Below the pieces are notes generated by a model that worked only from the letters and a program-made list of their open reading frames with translations, had not been told where the DNA came from and searched no databases. Position numbers and translations under genes: made by a program. From a virus, in the IMG/VR virus record IMGVR_UViG_3300047388_000165, positions 1 through 56,053 of that record: a stretch of DNA of 56,053 nucleotides. One strand, 5' to 3'. Of the stretch, positions 13,532 to 24,000 are shown one piece after another; position 1 is the first letter of the stretch, and each line of letters opens with the position of its first letter.

Positions 13532-14353
13532 ATGAGTACCATAGGACAGATAGTTACCACCAGAACCCTCGCCCAGTTAAAACAGATCGTCAGTCGCAAC
13601 CTCAACGCCACACTCGAAGCCGGACAGGCGCTTCAAGAAATCCGGGATCGGGAGCTGTGGAAGGAGGAGGCCGACTCATTCCAGGCGTTCTGCATCGACA
13701 ACTGGGGAGTTACCCGGCAACGGGCTTACCAGTTGATCGGTGCTGCCGTCGTCGTCCAGCAGCTGCCTGCCGAAGTGTCAACCGCGGTTGACAGTGAGCG
13801 GGCAGCGCGGGAGTTGGGAAGGGCGCCTGCGGAAGCCAGGGAATCCATCATCCAGCATGCCAAGGGCGAGAACGGAAAGGTCACGGGACCCGCTGTGGCC
13901 AAGGCAGTTAAGGAGCATGCCGCCGCACTCGCCAAGACGATGCCGGACGGCCCACCTCCGGTTTACGACCGGACTGGGTTTCCCATCCCTCAACCTGCCC
14001 CAGCCATGACCACGTGGCTGCGGGCAGAGGAAGTGCAGACCATGCTCACCGCACTCACACGCATCAAGAGCGTCATCGTCGGCTCCGACGGCGGGAAGGA
14101 CCTGCTGTATGCGGAGATCAATATGTCCACACTCATCGCGGACCTCACCAGCAGTTACAGCGGCCTCAAGGTGGCAATGCCTTACGCCGTGTGCCCGACC
14201 TGCCAAGGCCGGGTGCTGTCACCGTGCGACACGTGCAACGGTCGCGGCATGATTAGCGAGTTCTACTGGAAGCACAAAGTGCCGGATAAGACCAAAGAGA
14301 TTCGAGAGCGCGCTGTCGAAGCTATGCTCGAAAAGAAGAAAGGAAAGAAATGA
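13532..14353 (+). CDS. ParB/KorB-like HTH protein with DnaJ-type zinc finger
   Basis: It encodes 273 aa. Residues about 50-75 contain FCIDNWGVTRQRAYQLIGAAVVV, the typical helix-turn-helix of ParB/KorB-like and DUF3102-like proteins. The C-terminal part has CPTCQGRVLSPCDTCNGRGM, two CxxCxGxG units as in the DnaJ zinc finger. The gene contains a perfect copy of the dispersed palindrome, read as STAVD, directly after the HTH. It is a good candidate for the protein that binds that palindrome. The ParB-like character also recalls PRTRC cassettes, which carry a ParB. The leader holds the 13-mer TGTTTCATACTTG shared with 4559. Confidence 0.7.
   Translation: MSTIGQIVTTRTLAQLKQIVSRNLNATLEAGQALQEIRDRELWKEEADSFQAFCIDNWGVTRQRAYQLIGAAVVVQQLPAEVSTAVDSERAARELGRAPAEARESIIQHAKGENGKVTGPAVAKAVKEHAAALAKTMPDGPPPVYDRTGFPIPQPAPAMTTWLRAEEVQTMLTALTRIKSVIVGSDGGKDLLYAEINMSTLIADLTSSYSGLKVAMPYAVCPTCQGRVLSPCDTCNGRGMISEFYWKHKVPDKTKEIRERAVEAMLEKKKGKK
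13776..13793. repeat. Dispersed palindrome, copy 4 (perfect)
   Basis: TGTCAACCGCGGTTGACA inside the ParB-like gene, read as STAVD after the helix-turn-helix. Confidence 0.97.
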
Positions 14354-14817
14354 GCAAGCAAGACGATCTCAACAAGTGGGTTGCAGATGCCCACAAGGAC
14401 ATCGACCGGGCGGCTGGAGTGACCAACGAACCAACCGAATTGCAGAAGGCGATTGAGGCTTATGAATCCTTGGAGCGGGTGGGCGCAGTGCATTGGTCGA
14501 TTGAAAACATTAAGCCTTTATATCTCGCCGCCAAACAACTCGAAGCAGTGACGAAAGAGAGGGATGAGTTGAAGGAAGACAAGACTATTCTTTTATCCCA
14601 GGTTGACAACGGAGACGTGAATCTTGAGCAGATTAAGATGATTTACGCTAAACAACTCTCCACCCTCAAATCCGACTACAAGCAAGCGTTGGAGGCGTTG
14701 AGCGGATTAACAAAATTTGCAGTCGAATTGTGTGAAGACGTGAAGGTATCAACACATCAACATTCAATTGAAAAAGCAAACAAAGTCCTTTCGCAAAAGG
14801 TAAATTGTGAAAATTAA
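14350..14817 (+). CDS. Coiled-coil hypothetical protein, 155 aa
   Basis: ATGA-coupled to the ParB-like gene. Residues about 55-145 are a long coiled coil (AVTKERDELKEDKTILLSQV, LKSDYKQALEAL). The DNA is more A/T-rich than its neighbours. Phage genomes often carry such proteins of unknown use. No family recognised. Confidence 0.6.
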   Translation: MSKQDDLNKWVADAHKDIDRAAGVTNEPTELQKAIEAYESLERVGAVHWSIENIKPLYLAAKQLEAVTKERDELKEDKTILLSQVDNGDVNLEQIKMIYAKQLSTLKSDYKQALEALSGLTKFAVELCEDVKVSTHQHSIEKANKVLSQKVNCEN

Positions 14818-14998
14818 AACGATGACGTTGGAGGAATTAAACAGAATAGCTCCTCCACATCTAGGGAGGCACGCAAGGTGCGTCAACTGCACATGCAAAA
14901 ACAATATGTATAATTGCAGAAGCAACCGACATATCCCTGAAATCCATGAAGACGCCCTACTCCCCTCCGCAATCGCAATAATGAAAGGAGAAGGATGA
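14807..14998 (+). CDS. Small cysteine-rich protein, 63 aa
   Basis: GTG 14807 follows AAAAGGTAAATT; ATG 14822 is an alternative. HARCVNCTCKNNMYNC is a compact cysteine cluster. It overlaps the previous gene by 11 bases and the helicase start by four. Function unknown. Confidence 0.5.
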   Translation: MKIKTMTLEELNRIAPPHLGRHARCVNCTCKNNMYNCRSNRHIPEIHEDALLPSAIAIMKGEG

Positions 14999-16755
14999 TC
15001 CGTGCATACCAAGATGAATGCGTCACCGCCTTCGCCACCGAGTTCGAGCGAGGCACCACGGCGACGCTCGGGGTTCTTGCGACTGGTCTTGGAAAAACCA
15101 CCATTGCCAGCGAATTTATCCGACGCATCCAGCCAGCCCGAAGTTTATTCCTGGCACACCGGGACACGCTTATTTATCAGGCGCGGGATACGATAGAGCG
15201 CATTGCGAAAGTCAAATGCGGCATCGAGATGGCAGAGCTGAAGGCTGACTATGGCTTCTTCTCCAAGGAACAGGTCGTCATCGGAACGGTGCAAACTCAG
15301 TACTCGGGAAACTCTGGAGCTGGCCGCATGGCTCTGTTTCGACCTACTGATTTTGATTATCTGTTTCTCGATGAAGCACATCACTGGGTGGCTCCCGCTT
15401 ACCTCAAAGTGGTCCGCTACTTTCAGCAGAATCCTCGACTCAAGATTGTCGGGTTCACCGCCACCGCTGATCGGTTTGACAAAGAGTCGCTCGGCCAGTT
15501 GTTCCAGACGACGGCTTACAAGATGGACATTCTGGCCGGCATCAATGAGGGCTGGCTTGTTCCGATCTACCAGCAATACGTCCCGGTTCAAGGACTCGAT
15601 TATTCCCACATCAAAACCACCGCTGGCGACCTCAACCTCGGACAGCTGTCGGCAGTCCTGGAAGAGGAGGAGACGGTTCAGAGGATGATCCAGCCCACGA
15701 TTGAGGCAGCATGGAATCTCCCCGACCGGAGGCTGGACTACGCACCGGTCGAAGAATGGGGAAATGTTCTGGGCAAGAAAGGACGCCCCAAGAGAACGCT
15801 CGTGTTCTGCTCCAGCATCAAACAGGCGCAGCGATTCGCCGAGGTGCTCAACCGGGTGCGATCTGGAATGGCCTGCGCCATCTGGGATAAGGTTTCCCGC
15901 GAAGAGCGGAAGATCATTCTCGGCGACTTCAAGACCGGCAAACTCCAAATCCTCGTCAACGTCGGCATCTGTGGCGAGGGCTTCGACAACCCGGCAGTGG
16001 AGGTTCTGGTCATGGGACGCGCGACCAAGAGCCGCAGCCTCTACACTCAGTTCGGTGGACGTGGGCTCAGGCCGGCAGACAGCGTGGCCCACAAACTCAA
16101 CGACTGCGCGACCGCTGAGGAGCGCTGCCAGCTCATCGCCAGCTCGGAGAAGCCGCGCTGCATCATTCTCGACTTCGTGGGCAATGCGGGCACCCACAAA
16201 CTCATCACTGCTGCCGATATTCTCGGTGGCAAAATCAGCTCCAAAGGCATCGAGAAGGCCAAGAAGAAGATGCTCAAGACGACCGATCCCATGAACGTCA
16301 TGGACGTGCTGGAGCACTCCGAGGAAGAGGTTCGCAAGAATATGGAGCGAGCCAAGAAACTGGCGGAAGAGCGGCGCATCAAGCTGGTCGCCCGCTCTCA
16401 CTTCACCAAGGTCGACATCGACCCCTTCGACGCGCTGGACTTGAAGCCAACCGCACCCAGATCACTCGACGCCGGGAAGAAGCTCTCCGAGAAACAAGTG
16501 GCGCTCATGTCCCGCTTTGGAATCCAGGCGTCACGGTATCCCTACACTCAGGCCAAGCAACTGTTCATCGAACTGTGCAAGCGGCTCAATGACCGGAAGG
16601 CCACTCCACCTCAGGTCGCTGTGTTAAGGCGAGCAGGATACGAGAACGCAGCCGAACTTCCGCAAAAGGAAGCCAAGCGACTCATCGACAACCTTCGTAA
16701 CAACGGCTGGAAACGGCCACCAGAACCATCAAAAATTGCGGACGAATTATTCTAA
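14995..16755 (+). CDS. SF2 DEAH helicase
   Basis: It encodes 586 aa. Walker A ATGLGKTT at 29-36, DEAH at 126-129 and TAT in FTATADR at 155-157 define domain 1. A helicase C domain follows with LVFCSSIKQA (motif IV), VGICGEGFDNP (V) and QFGGRGLRP (VI). The C-terminal 150 residues include a predicted helical domain that repeats a Q-x-A-x-L-x-R-x-G pattern. This is the superfamily 2 restriction/UvsW-like helicase found in many phages; it should remodel forked or recombining DNA. It is coupled to its upstream gene by ATGA. Confidence 0.88.
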   Translation: MIRAYQDECVTAFATEFERGTTATLGVLATGLGKTTIASEFIRRIQPARSLFLAHRDTLIYQARDTIERIAKVKCGIEMAELKADYGFFSKEQVVIGTVQTQYSGNSGAGRMALFRPTDFDYLFLDEAHHWVAPAYLKVVRYFQQNPRLKIVGFTATADRFDKESLGQLFQTTAYKMDILAGINEGWLVPIYQQYVPVQGLDYSHIKTTAGDLNLGQLSAVLEEEETVQRMIQPTIEAAWNLPDRRLDYAPVEEWGNVLGKKGRPKRTLVFCSSIKQAQRFAEVLNRVRSGMACAIWDKVSREERKIILGDFKTGKLQILVNVGICGEGFDNPAVEVLVMGRATKSRSLYTQFGGRGLRPADSVAHKLNDCATAEERCQLIASSEKPRCIILDFVGNAGTHKLITAADILGGKISSKGIEKAKKKMLKTTDPMNVMDVLEHSEEEVRKNMERAKKLAEERRIKLVARSHFTKVDIDPFDALDLKPTAPRSLDAGKKLSEKQVALMSRFGIQASRYPYTQAKQLFIELCKRLNDRKATPPQVAVLRRAGYENAAELPQKEAKRLIDNLRNNGWKRPPEPSKIADELF

Positions 16756-16758
16756 CCT

Positions 16759-17103
16759 ATGAGCAAACCAAAAGGACCAAAGGCTCGGTTCACGAGCAAA
16801 GAACAGATCATCGCGCAGATCGACAAGTTCACCAGCAAGCGGGACAAAAAGCACACTCAGGCCGCACAGCTGCTGCACGACTGCAAAGAGCTGCGGCGCA
16901 TGATGGCGAACCCTGAATGCACCAGCGGTGCGTCGTTCAGGGTAGAGGCAGACGCCAAATACGCACGCGCCCAAAGGATCGGAAAACAGATCAAACGACT
17001 GGAGGAGAAAGTGCTCCCAATGTGGAAGCACAAACTCTCAGAGTTCCAAACCGATGTGATCCCCGGGTTCCTGCCGGACAACAGCGTGGAGGCACCCGAA
17101 TGA
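16759..17103 (+). CDS. Hypothetical helical protein, 114 aa
   Basis: It lies between helicase and primase with a three-base gap and then an ATGA overlap. It is charged and helical (KFTSKRDKKHTQAAQLLHDC, AQRIGKQIKRLEEKVL). Could be a replication accessory protein by position only. Confidence 0.6.
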   Translation: MSKPKGPKARFTSKEQIIAQIDKFTSKRDKKHTQAAQLLHDCKELRRMMANPECTSGASFRVEADAKYARAQRIGKQIKRLEEKVLPMWKHKLSEFQTDVIPGFLPDNSVEAPE

Positions 17104-17918
17104 GCGAAATGCAACGGGTGGATCGCGCCCATAAATGCCCCATCTGCGATCACGACACCTGGTGTTTGCTGGGACGCAGCGTCGTCATATGCATGCGGCA
17201 GACATCATCAAAGCCCAAGAACTTCAAAGGTGGAGAAGTCGGATACCTTCACGACTATCCAAACGGCGACCGGAAACCCAAATACGAACCAACACCACGG
17301 GAAAAACCACCGGCCATCAATGCCCGCAAAGTGCTTTGGGATTGGAAGCGTGCTTACCCGAACGACAAACTCGCCATGCTGGCTGACAACTTGGGCGTAA
17401 CCATCCGCTCACTGGAAGAGATGGAGTGCCAGGTGGCTGGAGGCTATGTGAGCACGTGGGCGTTCCCTATGAAAGATGGCTACGGCAATTACATCGGCAT
17501 CCGGCTCCGCAACCTCGCTGCCCAGAAGTGGGCGGTGACAGGCTCTCAGGCGGGAATCTTCGTGCCGAAGGTAACTCCTCAAAAACGAATGCTCGTGGTG
17601 GAAGGGCCGACTGATTGCGCTGCCGGACTGACACTGGGCATCTACACTGTTGGTCGTCCGTCCTGCTCAGGTGGAGTGACTCACATTGTCGACCACGTTC
17701 GCAAACAGAAGATCATCCGTGAGGTGGTCATCGCTGCCGACAACGACACTCCTGGAATCAAAGGAGCGACTGACTTGCAGAAGTGGCTGCCGGTTCCAAG
17801 CTGCGTGATGCTGCTGCCCACGAAGGACCTTCGAGAATTTATCAAGTTCGGTGATAAGTCCACCATCGACTCGATGATTGAACAAACGGTGTGGACTCAA
17901 CCAAAGGAGAACAAATGA
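17100..17918 (+). CDS. DNA primase with zinc ribbon and Toprim domain
   Basis: ATG 17100 (MSEMQRVDRAHKCPIC) overlaps the previous stop and removes a spurious upstream frame; 272 aa. CPICDHDTWCLLGRSVVICMR gives an N-terminal zinc ribbon. The Toprim domain follows with LVVEGPTDCAAG (catalytic Glu) and VVIAADNDTPGIKGA (DxD-type acidic motif). It is shorter than DnaG and lacks a visible helicase domain, so it would work with a host or phage helicase such as the 14995 product. Confidence 0.8.
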   Translation: MSEMQRVDRAHKCPICDHDTWCLLGRSVVICMRQTSSKPKNFKGGEVGYLHDYPNGDRKPKYEPTPREKPPAINARKVLWDWKRAYPNDKLAMLADNLGVTIRSLEEMECQVAGGYVSTWAFPMKDGYGNYIGIRLRNLAAQKWAVTGSQAGIFVPKVTPQKRMLVVEGPTDCAAGLTLGIYTVGRPSCSGGVTHIVDHVRKQKIIREVVIAADNDTPGIKGATDLQKWLPVPSCVMLLPTKDLREFIKFGDKSTIDSMIEQTVWTQPKENK

Positions 17919-18007
17919 TACGAGTGCCGGACTTTGTCCCACTCTTAATCCTTATCTCGGTAGTCGTCGGGCTCGTGCTCGACCGGCTACTTCGACGGCG
18001 CAGGTGA
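17915..18007 (+). CDS. 30-aa single-pass membrane peptide
   Basis: ATG 17915 overlaps the primase stop (ATGA) and has AAAGGAGAACAA upstream, one of the best ribosome binding sites of the arm. The peptide is one hydrophobic helix (FVPLLILISVVVGLVL) with an Arg-rich end (DRLLRRRR). It ends 21 bases inside the convergent giant gene. Small membrane toxins or regulators look like this; the role is unknown. Confidence 0.55.
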   Translation: MIRVPDFVPLLILISVVVGLVLDRLLRRRR

Positions 18008-21000
18008 CTGCTTCGTCAACTCATCGATCAGCAACGTTTGAAAATTACTGAACGTCTGCTGCCGTTCCACCCGTGCCCGGGAGTACAGGTCCAACTCCTT
18101 GTCGGTCAAATCCGACAGGAAGTACTTCTCAGCGACCTTGCTCCCGGTGAACGGGCGGGCATTCCAGAGCTGCATGGCTTTGTAAATCTGGTTGTCCGTC
18201 CGGGTCTGCCGCAACTTCTCCAGTGCCTGCTGAAATCCCTTCTTGTCTTCTGACATCGCCGCGCGGCGCAGGTCGTTATATCCCAGTTCGTCGGTCTGAA
18301 TCTGTTGCCAACCCGTGCTCTTGTTGAGCCCGTTGGTCTTCACAAACTCGTCTGCCTTCTTGAAAATCTGGTTGTTCGCGGTCGGCGCGGGCTCCGTCTT
18401 CACGCCCAGCGACGCCATCGCCTGACGCTGCACGGTTCCTGGTGCCGGCGGCTGGCCAATACCCATCGCTGCCAATCCCGCCTGTCCCACCTTGCCCAAC
18501 GAAATCGGAACCGGAACCATTGCCTTCCCCATTTCCTTCGCCATGCCGCCGGTGCTGGTGATCTTGCGGTGGTCGGGCGTCTCTCCGGTGGCAAAGATCA
18601 TCGCTGCCCGACCGTAGGGACCCAGCTTGTTCTCACCGATCTGGTGGACCGCGTCGTAAACGGTGGGCTTGTTCCCACTCAGTCGAATCACATCGTGCGT
18701 CACCTCGTTGAAGAGCGACAGCGGGCTCATGAAGAATCCTCCACTCTTGCCGGTCACGTCGGGAATCCAGGCGTCCCACTTGTGTCCCTCTTCCTCGTTC
18801 TGCCATGTGGGCTTGCGTCGCGTGATGAGATTGATCGCCTGAGTCACCACGAACATGGCGGCGAGTCCGCGGGCAATGCCACGGCCAGCGGTGCCCAGCA
18901 GCGGCACGTCGCGTCGTCCGGCAAGATACGAGAGCCCGGTCAAACGGCCCGGCAGCGCTGACTCCTTCTTGATGAGCCCTTCCACCCACTGCGGCGCCAG
19001 CCCGAACATGCGAAAGATATCCTGAAAGGTCTGGTTCTTAATCCAGCCCTGACGGCCAATGCTGCCCATGTAGTTGTTGGTGTCGCGGGCGACATCGTCC
19101 ACCAGCCTCCGATAATCCACCTTTGGGTTCTCGCGGTTCATCCGCTCAAACTCCTTCACGGCAGTTTCCAGCATCAGCCCACGGGTGAACTTGTCGAAGA
19201 GCCACTTGTTGTACTTTCCAATGGGACCGCTCTCCACTTTGTAGATAGCGTCAGCGATTCGGCCAGCGTTCAGGCCGCGCTTTAGGAACATATCCGCGAT
19301 CTGGCGACGGGTGATCTGCGTCTTGCCCGCTGGCAGGTTCACGTCGATTAGTGTGTTGGCCCACTCCGCATCTTCCGGACGGACCAGTCCCTTGGCGACC
19401 GCGCCAGGAATGTCCTCCGGACGATACTCGAGGATGCTCAGGCCACCTTTGTAGCCGCCTTTGCCGATGCCGTTGATGGACCAGTCGTATGCTTTGAGCC
19501 GTCCAAGGTGGAAGGTGTCGAGGAACAGGATGGTGTGCTTCAGCTTCTGGCTGAACTGCATCGCGCGGCGCGTGGCGGGAACGTCACGGATGATGCTGCT
19601 GCCCACCAGGGCTTTGATGATGTCCACCGATCCCTTGTGAACGGCCATGTATTTGTTGCCGAAGTCCACCAGATCATACTCGGGCGATGGGCCGGTGTAG
19701 CTGCCATCCGGACGGCGCACGGGCTCAACCACCATCGGCTTGTCACTGTGCGGGTCCTTCAAAGTCTTCAGACTCTTCTCCCAGAGGCGGGTTTCAATCT
19801 GTCGCATGCCTTGACGCACACGGTGAGCCACCAGCGCCGCACCATCCATGTTGAATGGCAGGTAGTTCCCGGCAGCGATGGCCTCGTAGTAGTTGCTGAA
19901 CGTGGCCGGCTTGCGGAAGTTGCGTCCCAGGATGCGCGGTCCTTCCATGAAATTGATCCGGTCACCGTCAAACCACTGCTCGTCGTAACGACCGGGAAGG
20001 TAGTTCTCAGCCCGCTTCACTCGCATGCCCATGTCGCGTTCGGTGCGGTGTTGGGCCTCCATCTCCACGACCATCTTCGCCGCAGTGTCTTGCAGCTCGG
20101 GCTCGTTCCAGTGCTCCTCGGCATACTTCAGCTGCTCGCGCATGTCGCCCACAGCCTTGAGTCGGGCGCGGGCGGCGCGGCGGTCGAGCATACCCTGCAT
20201 GCCACCACCCTTGGACTCGATGATGTTCTTGGACTTCTGTTCTGCCGTGTCGAGTTGCCGGCCAAATCGCTCCAGCTGATCGAAAGCCTTCTTGTTGTAT
20301 TTGATGGTGCCGGTGTGCCAGTCGATCTCACCGTCATCCACCATTTGCAGGACAGTTTCACGCTTCAGCTTGGCAAGCATCTGACCGCCACGGGCTTTGT
20401 CGATGGGATCGGCTGAAGAGAACAGTCCCTCGATGTTCCGGTAGATCGGGTCCTGCTTCATCTTCTCCAGCACGACCGGCTTCATCTCATCCGGCACCGG
20501 ATAATCGATGGTGTAAGCCCCAGCCTGAACCACTGTGGGCGCGGCCTTCAGAACTTCCTTGTTGCCATTGGGCATCTTCTTGTCGGCAGTCACGAACCGG
20601 ATGGCTTTGTCCGCCTTATCGCCAGCGACCGAGTATTGGGTGTCGACCGCATCCCGGGTGGCAGACAGCTGCTGCTCGGAGGCTTTGCGTTTCACGTAGG
20701 CCGTGAGCGCGCTCACTGCATCCGCCGTGTCCTCTTTCAATTCCTCAACTCGGCGCAGGGCTGCCGGGCCGCCATGCTTCTTGAACAGGTCCAGCTGGCC
20801 TTTGTTGCCCTCACCTTTGGCCACGACCTTTTTCTCCGCCTTCAGTGACTCACCAGCGGGCTTAGACGGCGATTCCGATTCTACGTCACGCTCTGGGAAA
20901 AGCTCACGGTTGATGTAGTCGGAAACCTCTTTGTCCGCAGCTTCCTGTCTTGCGGCCTCGTCTTCCGCCAAAGCATCAGACCCTTCGTTTGGCTCCCTTT

Positions 21001-24000
21001 CCACTCTGGCACCTTCGATTGGCTTATTACTTCCGGATACACGATAACGCTCCTTTGGTGTGGGGCTATCCACGATGCTTTGCATCAACTGCTTCGACCG
21101 ACTCTCAGTGATGATGTTGTGCTCTTTCTCGATTTCCGCTTCCAGTTTGGCGCGGTCTTCGTTTGACAGCATCTCCACCGGCTGCTTGGCGATGGCGGCG
21201 GTGGGTTCGGGAGCTATTCCCGGCTTGGCTCCAGCGACTTCGGTAGGCGGACGGTCCCGGATGGTGCTGAGGTCGCGGGCGCCACTGCGCTTCTCGCGCT
21301 CGGCTTGAGCGAGGAGGATGCGTCGAGATGCTGCATCCGCTTCAGCAGTGCTGGGACGGCTTTGTGCCATGGTCCTTTGTACGAAGTCGCTGCGGGTGTC
21401 GCTTTGGTTGTAGTTTTCATAGAGTTGATCGAGCACCTGGCCCAGCGCTTCACCTTCGCTCATTCCCCGGTTCTGTGCCCGGACAATCCGCATGAGCTTC
21501 CGCAGTCCGCTCACCATCGATCGGCTGGCGGTGGCGGCAGTGCGTTCAATCCGGCGTGCCCATTGCAGAGCATCGGAGGGCGGCGTGTCACCAAAGAAAT
21601 TGTGAAAGTCCTTCAGCTCTGCCTCAGTGGGCCGGGGCAGGTCATACTTCTCACCCGGGAACGAGAACGGCGTGGCGAGACGCATACCCTTCTGGGGCAC
21701 ATCCGCCTCACGAACTCCTGGCGCATCCAGTGAGGCTACATCACCACCTTGCGGAATGTCGCTATAACCGGTGCCATGTTCACGGGCGAGGTCAGCCGCC
21801 TCTTTGTGGAACATCTCCTGAAAGTCAGCCATCGAGTTGAACTTCTGGTGGAAGTTCTGTTTTGGCTCACGCAGCAGGATCGAATAAAACGGCTCGTAAT
21901 TCGGAGTGATCTCTTCGATTGGTCGGCTGGGACGTTCCTTGCCGGCCAGAGCAGGGTCCACCATGCGAACGGTACCATCACCGGGGTAGGTCGAAACCAA
22001 ATGGACGGTGCCATCCCGCTTGTCGAAGAGCGCGGTCAGCCGGCGCGTCATGGAAACCGGCAGGGAACTGCCGCCCACGCGAGCCTCTGACGTGAGAATC
22101 TTCTTCAGTTCAGCCGGGTTCTTCGCTTCGCTGGGCGTGATCGCGCGGTAGGGTAGTTGAGCATCTTCGCTCTGAGGCAAATCCTGAAACCAAATATCCT
22201 GCGCGAACACCTTCTGTTCTGGTGGCGTCTCTTTTGCCCCCAGTTGTGCGGCGCTTGCGGCCTGCACATCTTCACCACCGGGCACGCCCTTCTTAGTAAC
22301 CGCCGCGAAAAATTCTTCCTGCTCTCCAGCTTTGCCTTTCTTCCGCAGAGCTGCCGGACCTTCCGGTTCACCAGACCGTTCGACAGCAGCATACGGGCTG
22401 AAACCTTTGATGATCTTGTCCCCCTTTGGGAGCATGCCGTGTGTCCACTTTCCGTTCTTGTCGACGGTCCCAATCGAATCAATCTTGGACCCACCGTACT
22501 TCTCAATCATCGCCTTGCCACCAGCGCTCACATCGTACTGCTTGCCAGCATAGGCCGCGCGGTAGATGGAGCCATCAGGTCGGCGGACGAGAACAACGCG
22601 CTCACCAGGGGCGGTAGGAGGAAGCGGGGATTCCAAATCATCGATGTTGTGGGTGGGCACACCTCCACTCTCCAAGGGCTTCGCACCCTTGGTAAGGTCA
22701 GGAGGCAATTTGAATGCGTTCGGCGTGCCGCTGCCTTCCACTGATCGCACCGCATGATCGCCCAGCCGGTCGGCGGGAATGTCAACGAACTCCATCTTCG
22801 GCCCCATGCGGGAAGCGTAGGTCTTGTCACTGCTCCAGTAGGCACCCCCCTCACCACCGTCATGGCCACGATAAAGCCGGACCATGCCTTCGGCGGGCTC
22901 ATCTTCCTTCCGCACCGAGAACGGCTGGTTGCCAGCACCGGCTCCAACAGTGGCACCGATCGCATCCTTCGCGGCTTCGATATTGTCGCGCACTTTGTCG
23001 AGGATGGACTTCTGGTGGGCACTCAACTCCGAGTCCTTCAATCCCCGGATTTTGCTGACGATGTTGGAAAGATGATCCAGTGCCTGAGCGGTCCAGCGTT
23101 CATGCAGAGCCATGCCGACGAAATCGTCGCGCGTCATCCCCATCGCTCGCTCCATGCGATTGCGGATTGCCTCAAATCCCAACTGTGCAGGTGTGAAATT
23201 GTCCGGGTTGTGACCCTTCAGATACTGGCGCTTCAGAATGCTCTGCTCGAACGGAGACATCGAGTTCCAGAATGGCTCGGCATCCTCTGGGTCGGTCTTG
23301 AGGTGGATGTCCTCGTGATCGAACTTCGACTTCACCGCCGCGGCCTTTTCCTTTGGCGACATTCCCTTCAGGTCGTTGTCCACGAACTTGGCGAACTCCT
23401 GGGGGTCCACGATGATCTGCCCGTTCTCGTGGTCGGCCATCATAATTCGGCCATCCGGCAGTTTCCCAAACACCGACTTACCTTCCTCGCCCATGTGGGG
23501 CTCGAGCAATTTGGAGTGCTCAGGACTCAGTGAAACTTGAGGCTGTGGGGCATTGGCCGCCACCGCTTGTTGCTGCAACAGATCATTCTGACCGATCGCC
23601 GCACGCACTTCTGGCGGTGGAGCGCCTTCCGGACCCGGCACTTTGGCGCGTGGAGCTGATTCTTTGAATGCGGAATGAGCGAGCAGGGAGCCCATCCCAA
23701 TGTTGGCAGTAAGCGACGTGTAGGCTTTGGCGATCTCATCCGGAGTCTTGGCCTCGCTGATGGCCTTCAGGGAGTCCGGGATCGCCATGCCCATCTGGGC
23801 ACCGTAATACGCCTGCACGGGTTTGAACTCAGCAAATGGCAGTGTGGCCACTCCACCGGGCGTGGTAAATCCTTCGATGGTTTGGGCCAATCCCTCGCCA
23901 ATACCAGCTACCGCTCTCTCTGTGGGAGTGGCACCCTGCATCTCTTCAGGTGTCAACCGCGGTAGACTCAGCATGGGGACGCCTGGCTCGACAGCCTTCA

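Noticed and set aside
15145-16401. 418-codon minus-strand frame opposite the helicase
   Set aside because: The plus strand encodes a helicase with all its motifs; the minus frame is its mirror.
16917-17099. Upstream extension of the primase frame
   Set aside because: Arg/Gly/Pro-rich sequence overlapping the 16759 gene; ATG 17100 with an ATGA overlap and the zinc ribbon right after it is the better start.
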